From: Labilibacter sediminis
GTDB taxonomy: Bacteria > Bacteroidota > Bacteroidia > Bacteroidales > Marinilabiliaceae
Assembly: GCF_005877885.1 (NCBI RefSeq)
Contig: NZ_VCHY01000001.1
Coordinates: 248,001-312,000 of the forward strand
Direction of reading: 5' to 3'
Length of the DNA stretch: 64,000 bases
A program made the translations under genes and the position numbers. A model generated the notes under the pieces. It made no database searches. It was not told the origin of the DNA and worked only from the letters and a program-made list of their open reading frames with translations. Positions 54,320 through 63,986 of this stretch are shown here, piece by piece (position 1 is the first letter of the stretch; the number at the start of each line of letters is the position of its first letter).

Positions 54320-56470
54320 CTAAATTATTACTAACTTTTTGATTTCTGAATTTATCTTTACTAAATATATTCCCTTTCCTCCTATTTCACTTGTTGGAAT
54401 AGAAATACTAGAAGATAAGTTTGACCTTGAAAACACTTTCCTGCCTGTAGAATCATAAATATTTAATTCCACAGTATTTTCTGAATTAATACTAATCGTA
54501 ACAAATTCATTTGCGGGATTAGGATAAACACTAAAGCTATTATTAGATATGGTTTCTTCACTAGTAATAGTATTTAGGTTTGCTGATTTAGTAGTTGAAA
54601 CACTTACAAATTTCCACTGTTGACTTTGATTATAATTACCTGTACTCCATAATTTTACGTTTTGATTATTTGCACCACCCGGACCTCCAGCAATAGAGAA
54701 ACCAGAAGCGTTTCTTTTTTCAAGACGATAAAAATCATTTTCTACATGTACTTTTTTCCAATGTTGGTTTTGGTCATCACTTTTGCAGGTAACTAATTTA
54801 ACGTTTTGACCATTTGCCCCACCATTTCCTCCATCAATACAATAGTTTGTACCTTTCTTCTGATAACTATAGTATCCATTTCCTCTATCAATTTCATTCC
54901 ACTGTTGAGTTCCACTATTAATATTAGCACTATACAAATTCACATCCAAAGCGCTAGTCCCTTGAATAGCGTAACCAGTTGCATTTCGTTTAATTAATTG
55001 AAAAACATTATTTGCGACCCCGCTAGTAACTGATACGTCAACATTGGCTTCATTGTCAATTTTTGTACTCCAATTTCCACCGTCTACAGTAATTATGGTT
55101 TGAAACTGGTAGGCATTATCAGCTACAGGAGTATTATCCGGAATAACTATATCAATATCTAAAGTTCCAGTTCCTGCAGTAACATCTACTTTTTTGTCTA
55201 CATAGGATGTCCATGGATCTGAATCTAATTGAAAAGTAACTACAATATCTCTATTGGTTGATGACGAATAGTTAACGGTAACAGTGGCTGTTGATCCGGG
55301 ACTTACAGATTCAGGTGTGTTAATAGAGATAATATCGTCACTGTAATTTATACCACTATTATTGATAATTGAATCTACTACTGGTTCATATTCCCAATCA
55401 CAATTATCTCTATCCATCAATTGAAAATTTCCACCATCATCCCAAATAACAGGTGTAAGTTTATACGCTAAAGCTTCTTTTGTATAATACGCTGCATGTA
55501 CAGCCCGATCTGTAGCTACATTAGATTTTAAGGTTCCCCATTCACCAATAACAACGGCTATATTCTTATCAATAAATTTAGTTTTAATGGTATTAAATAC
55601 TCCTTTTAAATCTGACTTATCCTGAGCTGTCCCCCACTCCTTATCATTTGTTGTTCCGGAAAATGCCCACGGACTGTAAACATGTACAGAAAGAATCACC
55701 TTTTCATCATTATTTGGGACAACAAAATCATCCAATGCAACAGAAGTATAACTTGCAGCATATGTGGGACACATTAAAAAACGTTTGGCATTATTACCAC
55801 CGGAATTACGTATGGTATCAACGGCTGCTTTATTAAAAGCATTTACCACCGTTCTTTCTGATGCAACTCCTCCATTCCATTCATTAGTACTTCCATGTAC
55901 GCGAGGTTCATTAATAGTTTCAAAAATCAAGTAGTCGCCATAATCTTTAAATCTTGTTGCTAATTGTCCCCAGATCTTTTTCAACTGTTTTACTGCTGCA
56001 TCTTTATTCGCCGTTGTAGGCTCTAGCCAATCATCTTCTTCGTGATGTGTATTTAAAATCACATACATATTATTATCAAATGCATAGTTTACCACCTCTT
56101 CAACACGATCTAACCATGCCTTATCAATTGTATAATTTGGAGAATTTCCAACATGATTGTACCAGGTAACCGGAATACGAATAGTCTTAAAGCCTTTTTC
56201 CGCTACTGCAGTTATCATAGCTTTTGTAGTTTTCGGATTACCCCACATGGTTTCTGTATTAAGCCCAGATGCGTAAGTACCATGTGCATCTAAAGTATTT
56301 CCTAAATTCCAACCAACACCCATATCGGCTGTTAATTGTAGAGCAGTTAAATTATCCCGTATTCCTGTTTTAGCAGTTTGTGCTAAAATAGGTGTAATAC
56401 TGAGAAGTGAAATTGCAGCAAAACAAAACATGAGTTTTGCATTAATAAATGTAAAAATGTTCTTTTTCAT
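54320..56470 (-). CDS. Secreted multidomain GH5 endoglucanase (GH5_4-like) with ricin-type module and type IX secretion tail
   Basis: A 716-residue extracellular endo-beta-1,4-glucanase. It has a signal peptide to about residue 31, then a GH5 barrel at 40-375: GWNLGNTLDA (53-62), HHEEDDW near 142-148, acid/base Glu188 in FETINEPRVHG, HVYSPWAF near 263 and nucleophile Glu310 in VVIGEWGT. The motif GWNLGNTLDA with WGNP fits subfamily 4 (endoglucanase, lichenase, xyloglucanase activities). An Ig-like beta-sandwich (about 385-475) follows, then a ricin-type beta-trefoil with three QxW-like motifs (QQWNEI, QHWKKV, QQWKFV; about 485-625). The C-terminal type IX secretion sorting domain has SVYPNPANEFV and GIYLVKI. 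It forms its own transcription unit, divergent from HTCS 2 and preceded by the shared operator. Confidence 0.93.
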   Translation of the reverse strand: MKKNIFTFINAKLMFCFAAISLLSITPILAQTAKTGIRDNLTALQLTADMGVGWNLGNTLDAHGTYASGLNTETMWGNPKTTKAMITAVAEKGFKTIRIPVTWYNHVGNSPNYTIDKAWLDRVEEVVNYAFDNNMYVILNTHHEEDDWLEPTTANKDAAVKQLKKIWGQLATRFKDYGDYLIFETINEPRVHGSTNEWNGGVASERTVVNAFNKAAVDTIRNSGGNNAKRFLMCPTYAASYTSVALDDFVVPNNDEKVILSVHVYSPWAFSGTTNDKEWGTAQDKSDLKGVFNTIKTKFIDKNIAVVIGEWGTLKSNVATDRAVHAAYYTKEALAYKLTPVIWDDGGNFQLMDRDNCDWEYEPVVDSIINNSGINYSDDIISINTPESVSPGSTATVTVNYSSSTNRDIVVTFQLDSDPWTSYVDKKVDVTAGTGTLDIDIVIPDNTPVADNAYQFQTIITVDGGNWSTKIDNEANVDVSVTSGVANNVFQLIKRNATGYAIQGTSALDVNLYSANINSGTQQWNEIDRGNGYYSYQKKGTNYCIDGGNGGANGQNVKLVTCKSDDQNQHWKKVHVENDFYRLEKRNASGFSIAGGPGGANNQNVKLWSTGNYNQSQQWKFVSVSTTKSANLNTITSEETISNNSFSVYPNPANEFVTISINSENTVELNIYDSTGRKVFSRSNLSSSISIPTSEIGGKGIYLVKINSEIKKLVII

Positions 56471-56586
56471 TATGATTTTGATTTAAGTGAAAAAAATTAG
56501 TTGATGTTTTTACTCATAACTTGAATTACACAAGTATCAATAGCTCATAATTTAATAGTGGGTAAATTGGTTAAAAAAACACAGGT

Positions 56587-56654
56587 CAAACTTATAATGA
56601 AAACTCTATTACATATTGACTATTTGTTTTTTTGAATTATACCATTGTACTAAA
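56587..56654 (-). promoter_or_regulatory. Promoter and probable HTCS operator of the secreted GH5 gene
   Basis: The minus-strand -7 box TAAGTTTG is at 56594-56587, and the 39-base motif shared with the susC promoter is at 56616-56654, at the same distance from the box. Its core on the minus strand is ACAATGGTATAATTC then A7 and ACAA, a 21-base direct repeat. The rest of the 317-base divergent region (56471-56787) must also hold the HTCS 2 promoter, which was not located. Confidence 0.75.
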
Positions 56655-56787
56655 ACCAGCATAAATCTTTGATTTAGGAATGGTTTGAATTGATTGAGCG
56701 TCCAATATACCCTGCAAGAACTATTCATACACCATATTTCAGTATTAGAATGTTTTTTTTTATGAGATAAAAAACAAGCTAATTAAA

Positions 56788-59700
56788 ATGAGATCAATAA
56801 GACTTACGATTTTCTTTTTTGTCTTAACTGTGAATTGTTCGCAGGTACGTGGAATAGATATATTGGATAATACGATTGCTAATCTAACATATAAAGACGG
56901 ACTTTCTGATAATAATGTCAATTGCATAGCTCAAGATACAACTGGATTTATATGGATTGGGACAAGAAATGGGCTCAATAGATATGATGGTTTTAAAGTC
57001 AAATCATACTTTCATGATGCATTAATACCAAACAGCATAAGCGACAACCACATAACAGCAATACATATAGACCCTTTAGGCACAGTATGGGTTGGTACGC
57101 AAAACAATGGTTTATGCAAATACAACCCTTTAACAGATAGTTTTATACACTATAAAGGAATTTCTTTTCAGGACAGTGTATTATCGCATCCATATGTTAC
57201 TGATATATGCGATGATACTTATGGTAACTTATGGGTTTCAACCGCTGAAGGGATTAACTTATACCATAAAGAAGCTGATTATTTTGAACCCTTTCTTTTT
57301 GGTTTAGTCTATAAAATTACGGACGATGATATTAACCGATTAAGTCATTTGCATATTTCTGATGGAGGACTTAAGGCCATTTATAAGTTGCGAAACAAAA
57401 TATTTAGTTCTAAATATGACTTAATAAACAACCTTAACTCCATAGCAAAAAACAAAATACCAAAAGAAGAGTTAAGTACAATCGTAAAATATGCATTTAA
57501 AAGAATTCCTGAGAAAAATAATAAGTTTGAACGTTATAACTCAATATGTTCCGATAACTCAGGTAATTTATGGTTAGCATTTCGCGAAGGAGGTTTTGCT
57601 GTTTTTAACACAAAAACATGCCAATTAGAACATATTTCTATTCCTTCTCAATTATCCAGTACATCATCACCTTTTCGTGTCTCCTCGTTATTGGTTAATA
57701 ATAATAAACTTTGGATAAGTACTCGAGATAAAGGAATTTATATCTATTCAATAACTGATAAAACTTTTACTAAAATTCAAAATGATGTATCAACAAGCAT
57801 ATATTTGACTAAGCAAAAACAAGATATATTTTATTATTCTAATCAAAAAATATACAAATTTGCTAATAGTAATAACACAAACAGCACAATACCAGAAATA
57901 TTCATACCTGAAATCACATATTGTGTATCGGAAATATTTATAGATAAAGAAGAAAATATTTGGGTAGCCTCAAATGGAGATGGAGTTTTTATAGCACAGA
58001 AAAAAAAGAACTTTACTATTTGGGATAAAACAGAAAGAAGTCCCGTTCCATTATCAAAAAAGGCTGTTTCATCCCTCCATCACAATGACGGTTTTTTGTA
58101 TGTAGGCTATTATAATAACAATATCGACCAGATTAATTTATCGACTCAAACACTAACCACTCTTCGTGATGATTCAGTAGTAAATAGTGAACATCTGCTT
58201 GGTTCGGTATATGCAATTAATAATGATGATCAGGGAAATTTATGGGTAGGTAGTTATTTTAACGGACTTCAAAAGATAAATAAAAATTCATCACAAACAG
58301 AATACCTATATTCAAACAATGCCTTAGATTTTAGGAGTTTTACAATCGACAATAATAATAATCTGTGGGCCGCATCTCATGGATATGGATTATTACAATT
58401 TGACTCAACTGGTGTTTATAAAAATCAATGGCATGTTGATTATGACAACTGGATTAACAGTTTATGCGATGATTGGCTTACCCAGTGTTGCGTAGATACA
58501 AGTAATATTCTATGGATAGCTTCTTCTCTTGGCCTTTGTAAATTTGATACTTCAACCAATGAATTTACAACTTTCAAACACAAAAAGAATAATCCCTCAA
58601 CTATAAGCCACGACAATATAATTACTGTTTATTGTGATGTAGACAATAATATTTGGGTAGGAACTCCTAATGGACTCAATTTATTTAACCGCTACGATCA
58701 AAGTTTTACACACTTTACCGATAATCAAGTCATCAACAATGTTTGCGTAAATTCAATTATAGAAGATCATCATAAAAACCTATGGTTAGGTACAAAAACT
58801 GGTATCTTACATATACTCTTAAATCGCGAAGCCACTCCAGAAATTAAAAATGTACACAACTACAGTTATCATAGCGGTGCAAACGGTGAGAATTTCCCAC
58901 GTGCAGTTACAAAAGATACAAATAACAACATATATTTTGGTGGAAAACATGGTATAACATGGTTTAATCCTGATGAAATATCACCAACGCAAAGCATTTA
59001 TAAGGTTGAAATATCAGACATACGAATACTTAACAAAAGCATATTCAGTCATAACTCACCTTACATCGAAATTGGAAAATCTTTTTACAAGAATAAATCC
59101 ATAACCCTTAATTATGAGCAAAATATCTTAAGCATTGACTTTACCGCCTTTAATTTTCTTCACAACAATAAAATACAATATTCAACCTTCTTAGAAGGAT
59201 TCAATAATTCATGGCAAGAAATAGGCAGTGATCATAAGGCAACATACACCAATCTTAAACCGGGCACCTATACTTTTATAGCTAAAGCTAGTCCTATAGA
59301 TGAAGATGAAATTGTATTAAGTTCCAGTATTGAAATTATAGTACTACCTCCATTTTTTAAATCGAACCTTGGAATACTAACTATTTCATCCATAATTTTA
59401 CTAATTCTATTCCTATCCTTTTATATAATATTTAGATGGTTTACATTACAAAAGAGTGTCGATTTAAAACAGATTGAAGCAAATAAGCTAAAAGAACTAG
59501 ATAGGTCTAAGTCTATTTATTTTACAAATATTACTCATGAATTCAGAACACCAATTACCCTTATACAAGGGCCTATCAATAGCATTTTAAAAGACACACA
59601 AAATAAACTTACCCGCAGTGAAATTACAACCCAATTAAAATTAGTAAAAAGAAATACAGCGCTCCTCCTTAGGTTAGTTAATCAAATCCTTGATTTTAAA

Positions 59701-61044
59701 AAGGTTGATGCCGGAAAAATTTCATTTCACCCAACCTACGCCGATATAATACCTTTTATTACTAAAATTGCGGAAAGCTTTATTCCTATGGCTAAAGAAC
59801 AACACATTTCTTTTGACATAAATTTCTCAGATTCTTCATGTATGACAATGTTTGATACGGATAAAATGGAAAAAATCATATACAATCTTTTATCTAATGC
59901 TTTTAAGTACACAACAGAAGGAGAATCCATAAGCATAAGAATTACAATCGATACTAACAATTCTCAAATAGAAAATTCATCACTTTTTAAGATAATTGTT
60001 AAGGATTCAGGAATAGGAATACCTAAAGATAACCTCTCAAGCCTATTTTCACTTTATTATCAAGCAGAAAACGCAAATACAACTGATAAAATTGGAAATG
60101 GAATTGGGTTGTACCTTGTTAAAACCTATACTGAACTACATGGTGGTAAAGTGTATTGCGAAAGTACTTTAAATAAAGGATCTGTATTTACGGTAGAAGT
60201 ACCAATAAAATCAAATTTAACAACAGAAACCTTTTACCATGAACCAAATATGATACTTAACAAACACAATACGGTAGAGCATATTGAAAAAACAAAAATT
60301 TTGCTTGTAGAAGATAATGTCGATATTCAGTTTTTTATAAAGAATCAGTTGAAAGATAGTTTTAATATAATTACTACCAATAACGGAGCTGATGCTCTAG
60401 AACAATTAAAAACGTCAAAACCAGATATCATAATTAGCGATATAATGATGCCTGTACTAGACGGATATGAACTTTGTAAGCAGGTAAAAAAGAACGTTTC
60501 CTACTGCCACATACCTTTTATTATGATTTCAGCAAAAATAACTCATGAATCAAAGCTTAAGGGTTATAATGCTGGAGCAGACGATTATTTGACTAAACCA
60601 TTCGATCCCGAAATATTAATATTAAAAATTAATCGTATAATGGAATTAAGAAAAAACATTCAAGAACAAATAATAGAAAAACCTGATATAATTCCTCAAG
60701 CCATCAATCAAAAAGAAAATCCTGAAAAACTCTTTTTAGAAAATCTTTATGCAATTATTGAAGAAAATATTGATAATATAAATCTTGATGTCGATTATTT
60801 GTCTAAAGAACTTTCTATCAGCAGGTCAGTATTATACGAGAAAATTAAAATATTAACTGATCAGCCAATTGCAGAGTTTATTAAAAATTATCGACTAAAT
60901 AAAGCAACCAAAATCATTGAAAAAGGAGAGTCTATCATCTCAGAAGTTGCCTGGCAAGTGGGTTTTAAATCTCACGCACATTTCACACGTTCATTTAAAC
61001 AAAAATATAATTGCACTCCAACTGAATTTAAATCTAAACGATAA
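56788..61044 (+). CDS. Hybrid two-component system regulator (HTCS) of PUL 2
   Basis: A 1418-residue one-protein sensor and activator. It has a signal peptide and propeller repeats of the Reg_prop type (GFIWIGTRNGLNRYDG, TVWVGTQNNGL, NIWVASNGDGVF). A Y_Y_Y domain (LEGFNNSWQEIGSDHKATYTN) is followed by a membrane helix (LGILTISSIILLILFLSFYI). Then come HisKA with His in NITHEFRTPITLI near 910 and HATPase (YNLLSNAFKYT; GNGIGLYLVKTY). The receiver has KILLVEDN and Asp in IIISDIMMPVLDG, from about 1170. The C-terminal AraC domain ends SHAHFTRSFKQKYNCTPTEF. The first propeller contains an unusual charged helical insertion at about 170-245 that replaces normal blade sequence. It is divergent from the secreted GH5 gene and probably activates both PUL 2 units through the 39-base motif. 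Confidence 0.95.
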   Translation: MRSIRLTIFFFVLTVNCSQVRGIDILDNTIANLTYKDGLSDNNVNCIAQDTTGFIWIGTRNGLNRYDGFKVKSYFHDALIPNSISDNHITAIHIDPLGTVWVGTQNNGLCKYNPLTDSFIHYKGISFQDSVLSHPYVTDICDDTYGNLWVSTAEGINLYHKEADYFEPFLFGLVYKITDDDINRLSHLHISDGGLKAIYKLRNKIFSSKYDLINNLNSIAKNKIPKEELSTIVKYAFKRIPEKNNKFERYNSICSDNSGNLWLAFREGGFAVFNTKTCQLEHISIPSQLSSTSSPFRVSSLLVNNNKLWISTRDKGIYIYSITDKTFTKIQNDVSTSIYLTKQKQDIFYYSNQKIYKFANSNNTNSTIPEIFIPEITYCVSEIFIDKEENIWVASNGDGVFIAQKKKNFTIWDKTERSPVPLSKKAVSSLHHNDGFLYVGYYNNNIDQINLSTQTLTTLRDDSVVNSEHLLGSVYAINNDDQGNLWVGSYFNGLQKINKNSSQTEYLYSNNALDFRSFTIDNNNNLWAASHGYGLLQFDSTGVYKNQWHVDYDNWINSLCDDWLTQCCVDTSNILWIASSLGLCKFDTSTNEFTTFKHKKNNPSTISHDNIITVYCDVDNNIWVGTPNGLNLFNRYDQSFTHFTDNQVINNVCVNSIIEDHHKNLWLGTKTGILHILLNREATPEIKNVHNYSYHSGANGENFPRAVTKDTNNNIYFGGKHGITWFNPDEISPTQSIYKVEISDIRILNKSIFSHNSPYIEIGKSFYKNKSITLNYEQNILSIDFTAFNFLHNNKIQYSTFLEGFNNSWQEIGSDHKATYTNLKPGTYTFIAKASPIDEDEIVLSSSIEIIVLPPFFKSNLGILTISSIILLILFLSFYIIFRWFTLQKSVDLKQIEANKLKELDRSKSIYFTNITHEFRTPITLIQGPINSILKDTQNKLTRSEITTQLKLVKRNTALLLRLVNQILDFKKVDAGKISFHPTYADIIPFITKIAESFIPMAKEQHISFDINFSDSSCMTMFDTDKMEKIIYNLLSNAFKYTTEGESISIRITIDTNNSQIENSSLFKIIVKDSGIGIPKDNLSSLFSLYYQAENANTTDKIGNGIGLYLVKTYTELHGGKVYCESTLNKGSVFTVEVPIKSNLTTETFYHEPNMILNKHNTVEHIEKTKILLVEDNVDIQFFIKNQLKDSFNIITTNNGADALEQLKTSKPDIIISDIMMPVLDGYELCKQVKKNVSYCHIPFIMISAKITHESKLKGYNAGADDYLTKPFDPEILILKINRIMELRKNIQEQIIEKPDIIPQAINQKENPEKLFLENLYAIIEENIDNINLDVDYLSKELSISRSVLYEKIKILTDQPIAEFIKNYRLNKATKIIEKGESIISEVAWQVGFKSHAHFTRSFKQKYNCTPTEFKSKR

Positions 61045-61048
61045 TTAA

Positions 61049-61074
61049 ATATGATCTATTTTATAGTATCATAT
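61049..61074. terminator. Small hairpin between convergent genes
   Basis: A perfect 7-bp inverted repeat ATATGAT (61049-61055) / ATCATAT (61068-61074) between the ends of HTCS 2 and the M23 peptidase gene. It is AT-only apart from one G-C pair, so a weak terminator at most. Confidence 0.35.
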
Positions 61075-61089
61075 CATAACCAATCTTAA

Positions 61090-62061
61090 CTATTCCATAC
61101 AGGTTGTAATGCTCTCAGCTTTAGCAACAACTTCTTTATACTCATTGGGTGATAAATCATTAAAAAAGTAATTTACCGGATTCACTTCCACATTATTTAC
61201 ATGTACTTCATAATGCAAATGCGGACCTGCAGACAAACCTGTATTACCAACTAAACCAATAATCTCACCACGCTTAACCTTCTGACCACGCTTAACCTTA
61301 AACTTACTTAAATGAGCATATAATGTAATAATTCCGTAGCCATGGTCAACTTCTATTACCTTACCAAAACTCGACGAGTTACGCACACTACTCACCTTTC
61401 CTTCTGCAGAAGCGTAAACACTCGTCCCTGTTGGTGCAACAAAATCAATACCTTCATGAGGTCTTACCTTTCCTAAGATTGGATGTAATCTTTGAGGAGC
61501 AAAACCTGAACCTATATACTTTAAATCCCAGTTAGCAATAGGAATAATGGCAGGCAAGTGCTGCATTCTGTCAAAATTAACCACAGTCTTTTTAAAAAGC
61601 TCTTTGTATGATCCTTCCTGAACATTCATTTTTGCAAACAACTCATCCAGTTTTTGGTATGTGTCTAAAATTTCACTTGTACCTGTCGAACTTTTTAACT
61701 CTGTATATTTATCTGTACCCCCGGTACCTGCCTTTCTCAAAGAAGCAAGCATTGGTTTATCTCCAAGCAAAGTTCGGTATAAACTATCATCTAAGGTTAT
61801 TAAATCATCTAAGGTTTTATTCGCTTCTGCCAACTTTCCATCCAATATTTTAAGGTGTTTTTGCATATCTGAATTTTCCTTGGCCTGAATCTTTTCTGTT
61901 GGTGTTTTAAAGTTTAAAGCTACCACAGCAAAACTGGTAACACCTAGTAATACTCCAGCCACCAGATATGGAACAAAAGATTTAAACTTATCCTTTAAAG
62001 ACTTATTAACAGGGATATACGAAAGAGTATTAGGATCGTAAATATATTTTGTGTTGGCCAT
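61090..62061 (-). CDS. M23 family metallopeptidase (LytM-type), membrane-anchored
   Basis: A 323-residue peptidoglycan endopeptidase-like protein. A cytoplasmic N-terminus precedes a transmembrane helix at about 30-50 (FVPYLVAGVLLGVTSFAVVAL), then a periplasmic coiled-coil-like linker (about 55-165) and the LytM domain (about 190-300). The zinc ligands are present: His202 and Asp206 in VRPHEGIDF, and His281/His283 in GPHLHYEVH, so an active enzyme is expected. ATG 62061 is chosen because MANTKYIYDPNTLSYIPV is the usual N-terminus of this Bacteroidota group; a TTG at 62076 is unlikely. It is a single gene. Confidence 0.93.
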   Translation of the reverse strand: MANTKYIYDPNTLSYIPVNKSLKDKFKSFVPYLVAGVLLGVTSFAVVALNFKTPTEKIQAKENSDMQKHLKILDGKLAEANKTLDDLITLDDSLYRTLLGDKPMLASLRKAGTGGTDKYTELKSSTGTSEILDTYQKLDELFAKMNVQEGSYKELFKKTVVNFDRMQHLPAIIPIANWDLKYIGSGFAPQRLHPILGKVRPHEGIDFVAPTGTSVYASAEGKVSSVRNSSSFGKVIEVDHGYGIITLYAHLSKFKVKRGQKVKRGEIIGLVGNTGLSAGPHLHYEVHVNNVEVNPVNYFFNDLSPNEYKEVVAKAESITTCME

Positions 62062-62457
62062 AAATATTATTTTCAAGAATTCTCCAGTAGATTAATTAGG
62101 TTCCAATAACATCTTTTAAAACAAGCAATTAAAACCATGTAATTTAATGCGATTTTAATTGCTACCAGCTACGATGTAGTTGTATATAGTTACGGTGCAT
62201 AACATAAAATGTTACATCAAACCGTTGTTTTAAAACTTAAAGGCTCGTAAAACTACAATTATTCAGCTATAAAAAAAACTTCAAAGCATATAAATATTTA
62301 GTTATACAGATATAATTTTAAACTTGAAAATTTAAAACTCATCAAGATAAAACATCCATTCATACATAATTGATCTGGAATTACAAGAGTTATTAAAGCG
62401 ACCTCTTCAATACCTGTAATAAACATAACTTAATCACAAGTCATATTCCTACTGTTC
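62062..62457. other. Intergenic region upstream of the M23 gene
   Basis: About 400 AT-rich bases without a gene. A perfect 10-bp inverted repeat GCAATTAAAA (62125-62134) / TTTTAATTGC (62153-62162) lies 64 bases upstream of the M23 start and could be an operator or leader hairpin. No TAnnTTTG box was found on the minus strand. Confidence 0.45.
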
Positions 62458-62946
62458 CTATACTGTTTTTTGCCAAAAGTACATTGGCGGATCACATTCA
62501 ACAAACCCTACTCTCTCGTACAAGCTTTGGGCCTTTTCATTATCATGTCTCACCTCGAGCGTAACCTTGCAAAAATGGTTGTCTTTTGCATAGCCAACAA
62601 TCAAATCCAGCAAAGCTTTTCCTGCACCAAGTTTTCTGCTATTCGGCGTTACAATAAAATCATGAATATTAATTAGCTGCTGTGCTTTAAAAGTAGAGAA
62701 TCCAACAAATGTATTGGCTAATGCGATAAACTCATTATTCTTCTTGAGCATGAACCCTAAATAATTGGACTGTTTTAACAATTCCGGGACTAATCTTTCT
62801 CTTAACTCGTTCGATATGGGTTTACTTAAGCCCATATTATCCAGCATATAATCATTCATCAGGGATAAAAAAGCTGTTGTATGTAATGTATTGTTTAAGT
62901 CTACTAATACCAGCTCAAATTTATTCTCAACATTAGTTACTACCAT
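62458..62946 (-). CDS. GNAT-family N-acetyltransferase
   Basis: A 162-residue cytoplasmic acetyltransferase that would use acetyl-CoA on an unknown amine. The GNAT core shows strand 4 and motif A (INIHDFIVTPNSRKLGAGKALLD, with RKLGAGKA as the pyrophosphate loop) and motif B (KVTLEVRHDNEKAQSLYERVGFVE). The start ATG 62946 overlaps the stop of the upstream histidinol-phosphatase gene by 7 bases, so the two are translationally coupled. The substrate is not readable. Confidence 0.92.
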   Translation of the reverse strand: MVVTNVENKFELVLVDLNNTLHTTAFLSLMNDYMLDNMGLSKPISNELRERLVPELLKQSNYLGFMLKKNNEFIALANTFVGFSTFKAQQLINIHDFIVTPNSRKLGAGKALLDLIVGYAKDNHFCKVTLEVRHDNEKAQSLYERVGFVECDPPMYFWQKTV

Positions 62947-63797
62947 TCCAATCCTTTTTCAGTGAAAGCAACTTCAACCCATTTGCTATTAATCAACTCC
63001 TTTAAATATCTATAACCTGAATTATATAATTCCTGAGCTACATAACCATATCCAACTTCCAATTTATCCGGATAGTGAGCATCACTATTTATGGTAACTG
63101 AAATATTTTTATCCAGCATTTTTTTAAACAAGTCGACACCGGGAAATAACAAACCATTGCAATCGTATGATTTGGTATTTATTTCAACAATTAGCTTTTT
63201 ATCAGCAATTAGGTTTAACGTTTTCTCTATTTCCGCCTGATACCAATCAGATGATTCATCAAATAAAGGTTTAGTATGATTGTGCATCTTAATTTTATCG
63301 AAATGACCAATGATTTCAAATTCCTGTGTACGAATCATTTCTCTGGTTAGCTCAAAAAAACGCTCTACTGCCCTTCTTATGTCTCCTTCAAATACCTGGT
63401 TTACTCCTACCATGAACTCATCAAAACTTCCATCAATAGCCCATGGTTCACCATTTTTCAGTTTATCTACAAAATGAATAGATCCAATTTTATAATCCAG
63501 TTGAACATCATCCAAAAATGGAAAATTTGGACCTGTTAAATTAGGGATATAATCGATTTCTAAAGATGTTAACACCCTAATCTGTGCGTTATACTTTTCT
63601 TTTAATTCTGATATGTCTTTAATATATGATGATAATCGCTCATGGGGCATGGTCCAAAAGCAATCAAAAGGAACCGGCGCATGCGAAGAAAAACCTATTA
63701 CGGGCATCTTACGGTTAATGGCTTCGATAATGTAATCCTCAACTTCCTTGTGCCCATCACAATAACTACAATGGCCGTGATAATTAGTCCAACTCAT
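62940..63797 (-). CDS. Histidinol-phosphatase of the PHP type
   Basis: A 285-residue PHP-superfamily metal-dependent phosphatase, most like HisK-type histidinol-phosphatases that make histidinol in histidine synthesis. The motifs are NYHGHCSYCDGH (His7, His9, His16), GFSSHAPVPF, TSLEIDYIP, IGSIHFVD, IGHFDKIKMHN and VTINSDAHYPDKVG-type NSDAHYPDKL near the C-terminus, all PHP metal sites. ATG 63797 gives the normal N-terminus; a TTG at 63830 is unlikely. There are no other histidine genes in the window, so another phosphoester substrate remains possible. It overlaps the GNAT gene downstream. Confidence 0.88.
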   Translation of the reverse strand: MSWTNYHGHCSYCDGHKEVEDYIIEAINRKMPVIGFSSHAPVPFDCFWTMPHERLSSYIKDISELKEKYNAQIRVLTSLEIDYIPNLTGPNFPFLDDVQLDYKIGSIHFVDKLKNGEPWAIDGSFDEFMVGVNQVFEGDIRRAVERFFELTREMIRTQEFEIIGHFDKIKMHNHTKPLFDESSDWYQAEIEKTLNLIADKKLIVEINTKSYDCNGLLFPGVDLFKKMLDKNISVTINSDAHYPDKLEVGYGYVAQELYNSGYRYLKELINSKWVEVAFTEKGLEW

Positions 63798-63978
63798 ATG
63801 TGGTAATAAATAGTTTGGTATAAAAATCAAATAATTTTCATCAATTTCAAACTATATCTTACATAAATCTTACAGTAGTTAGACCAATTACAAATATACG
63901 GTTGAATGATGACGCAATATTAAAATTATCACCAACGAAAAATTAAATACATTAACTAATATATATCAATACAATGAT

Positions 63979-63986
63979 TAACTTTG
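63979..63986 (+). promoter_or_regulatory. Possible promoter -7 box for a gene beyond the window
   Basis: TAACTTTG fits TAnnTTTG and is followed by CGCTCG, close to the end of the window. It is divergent from the histidinol-phosphatase gene. No clear -33 element was seen. Confidence 0.4.
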
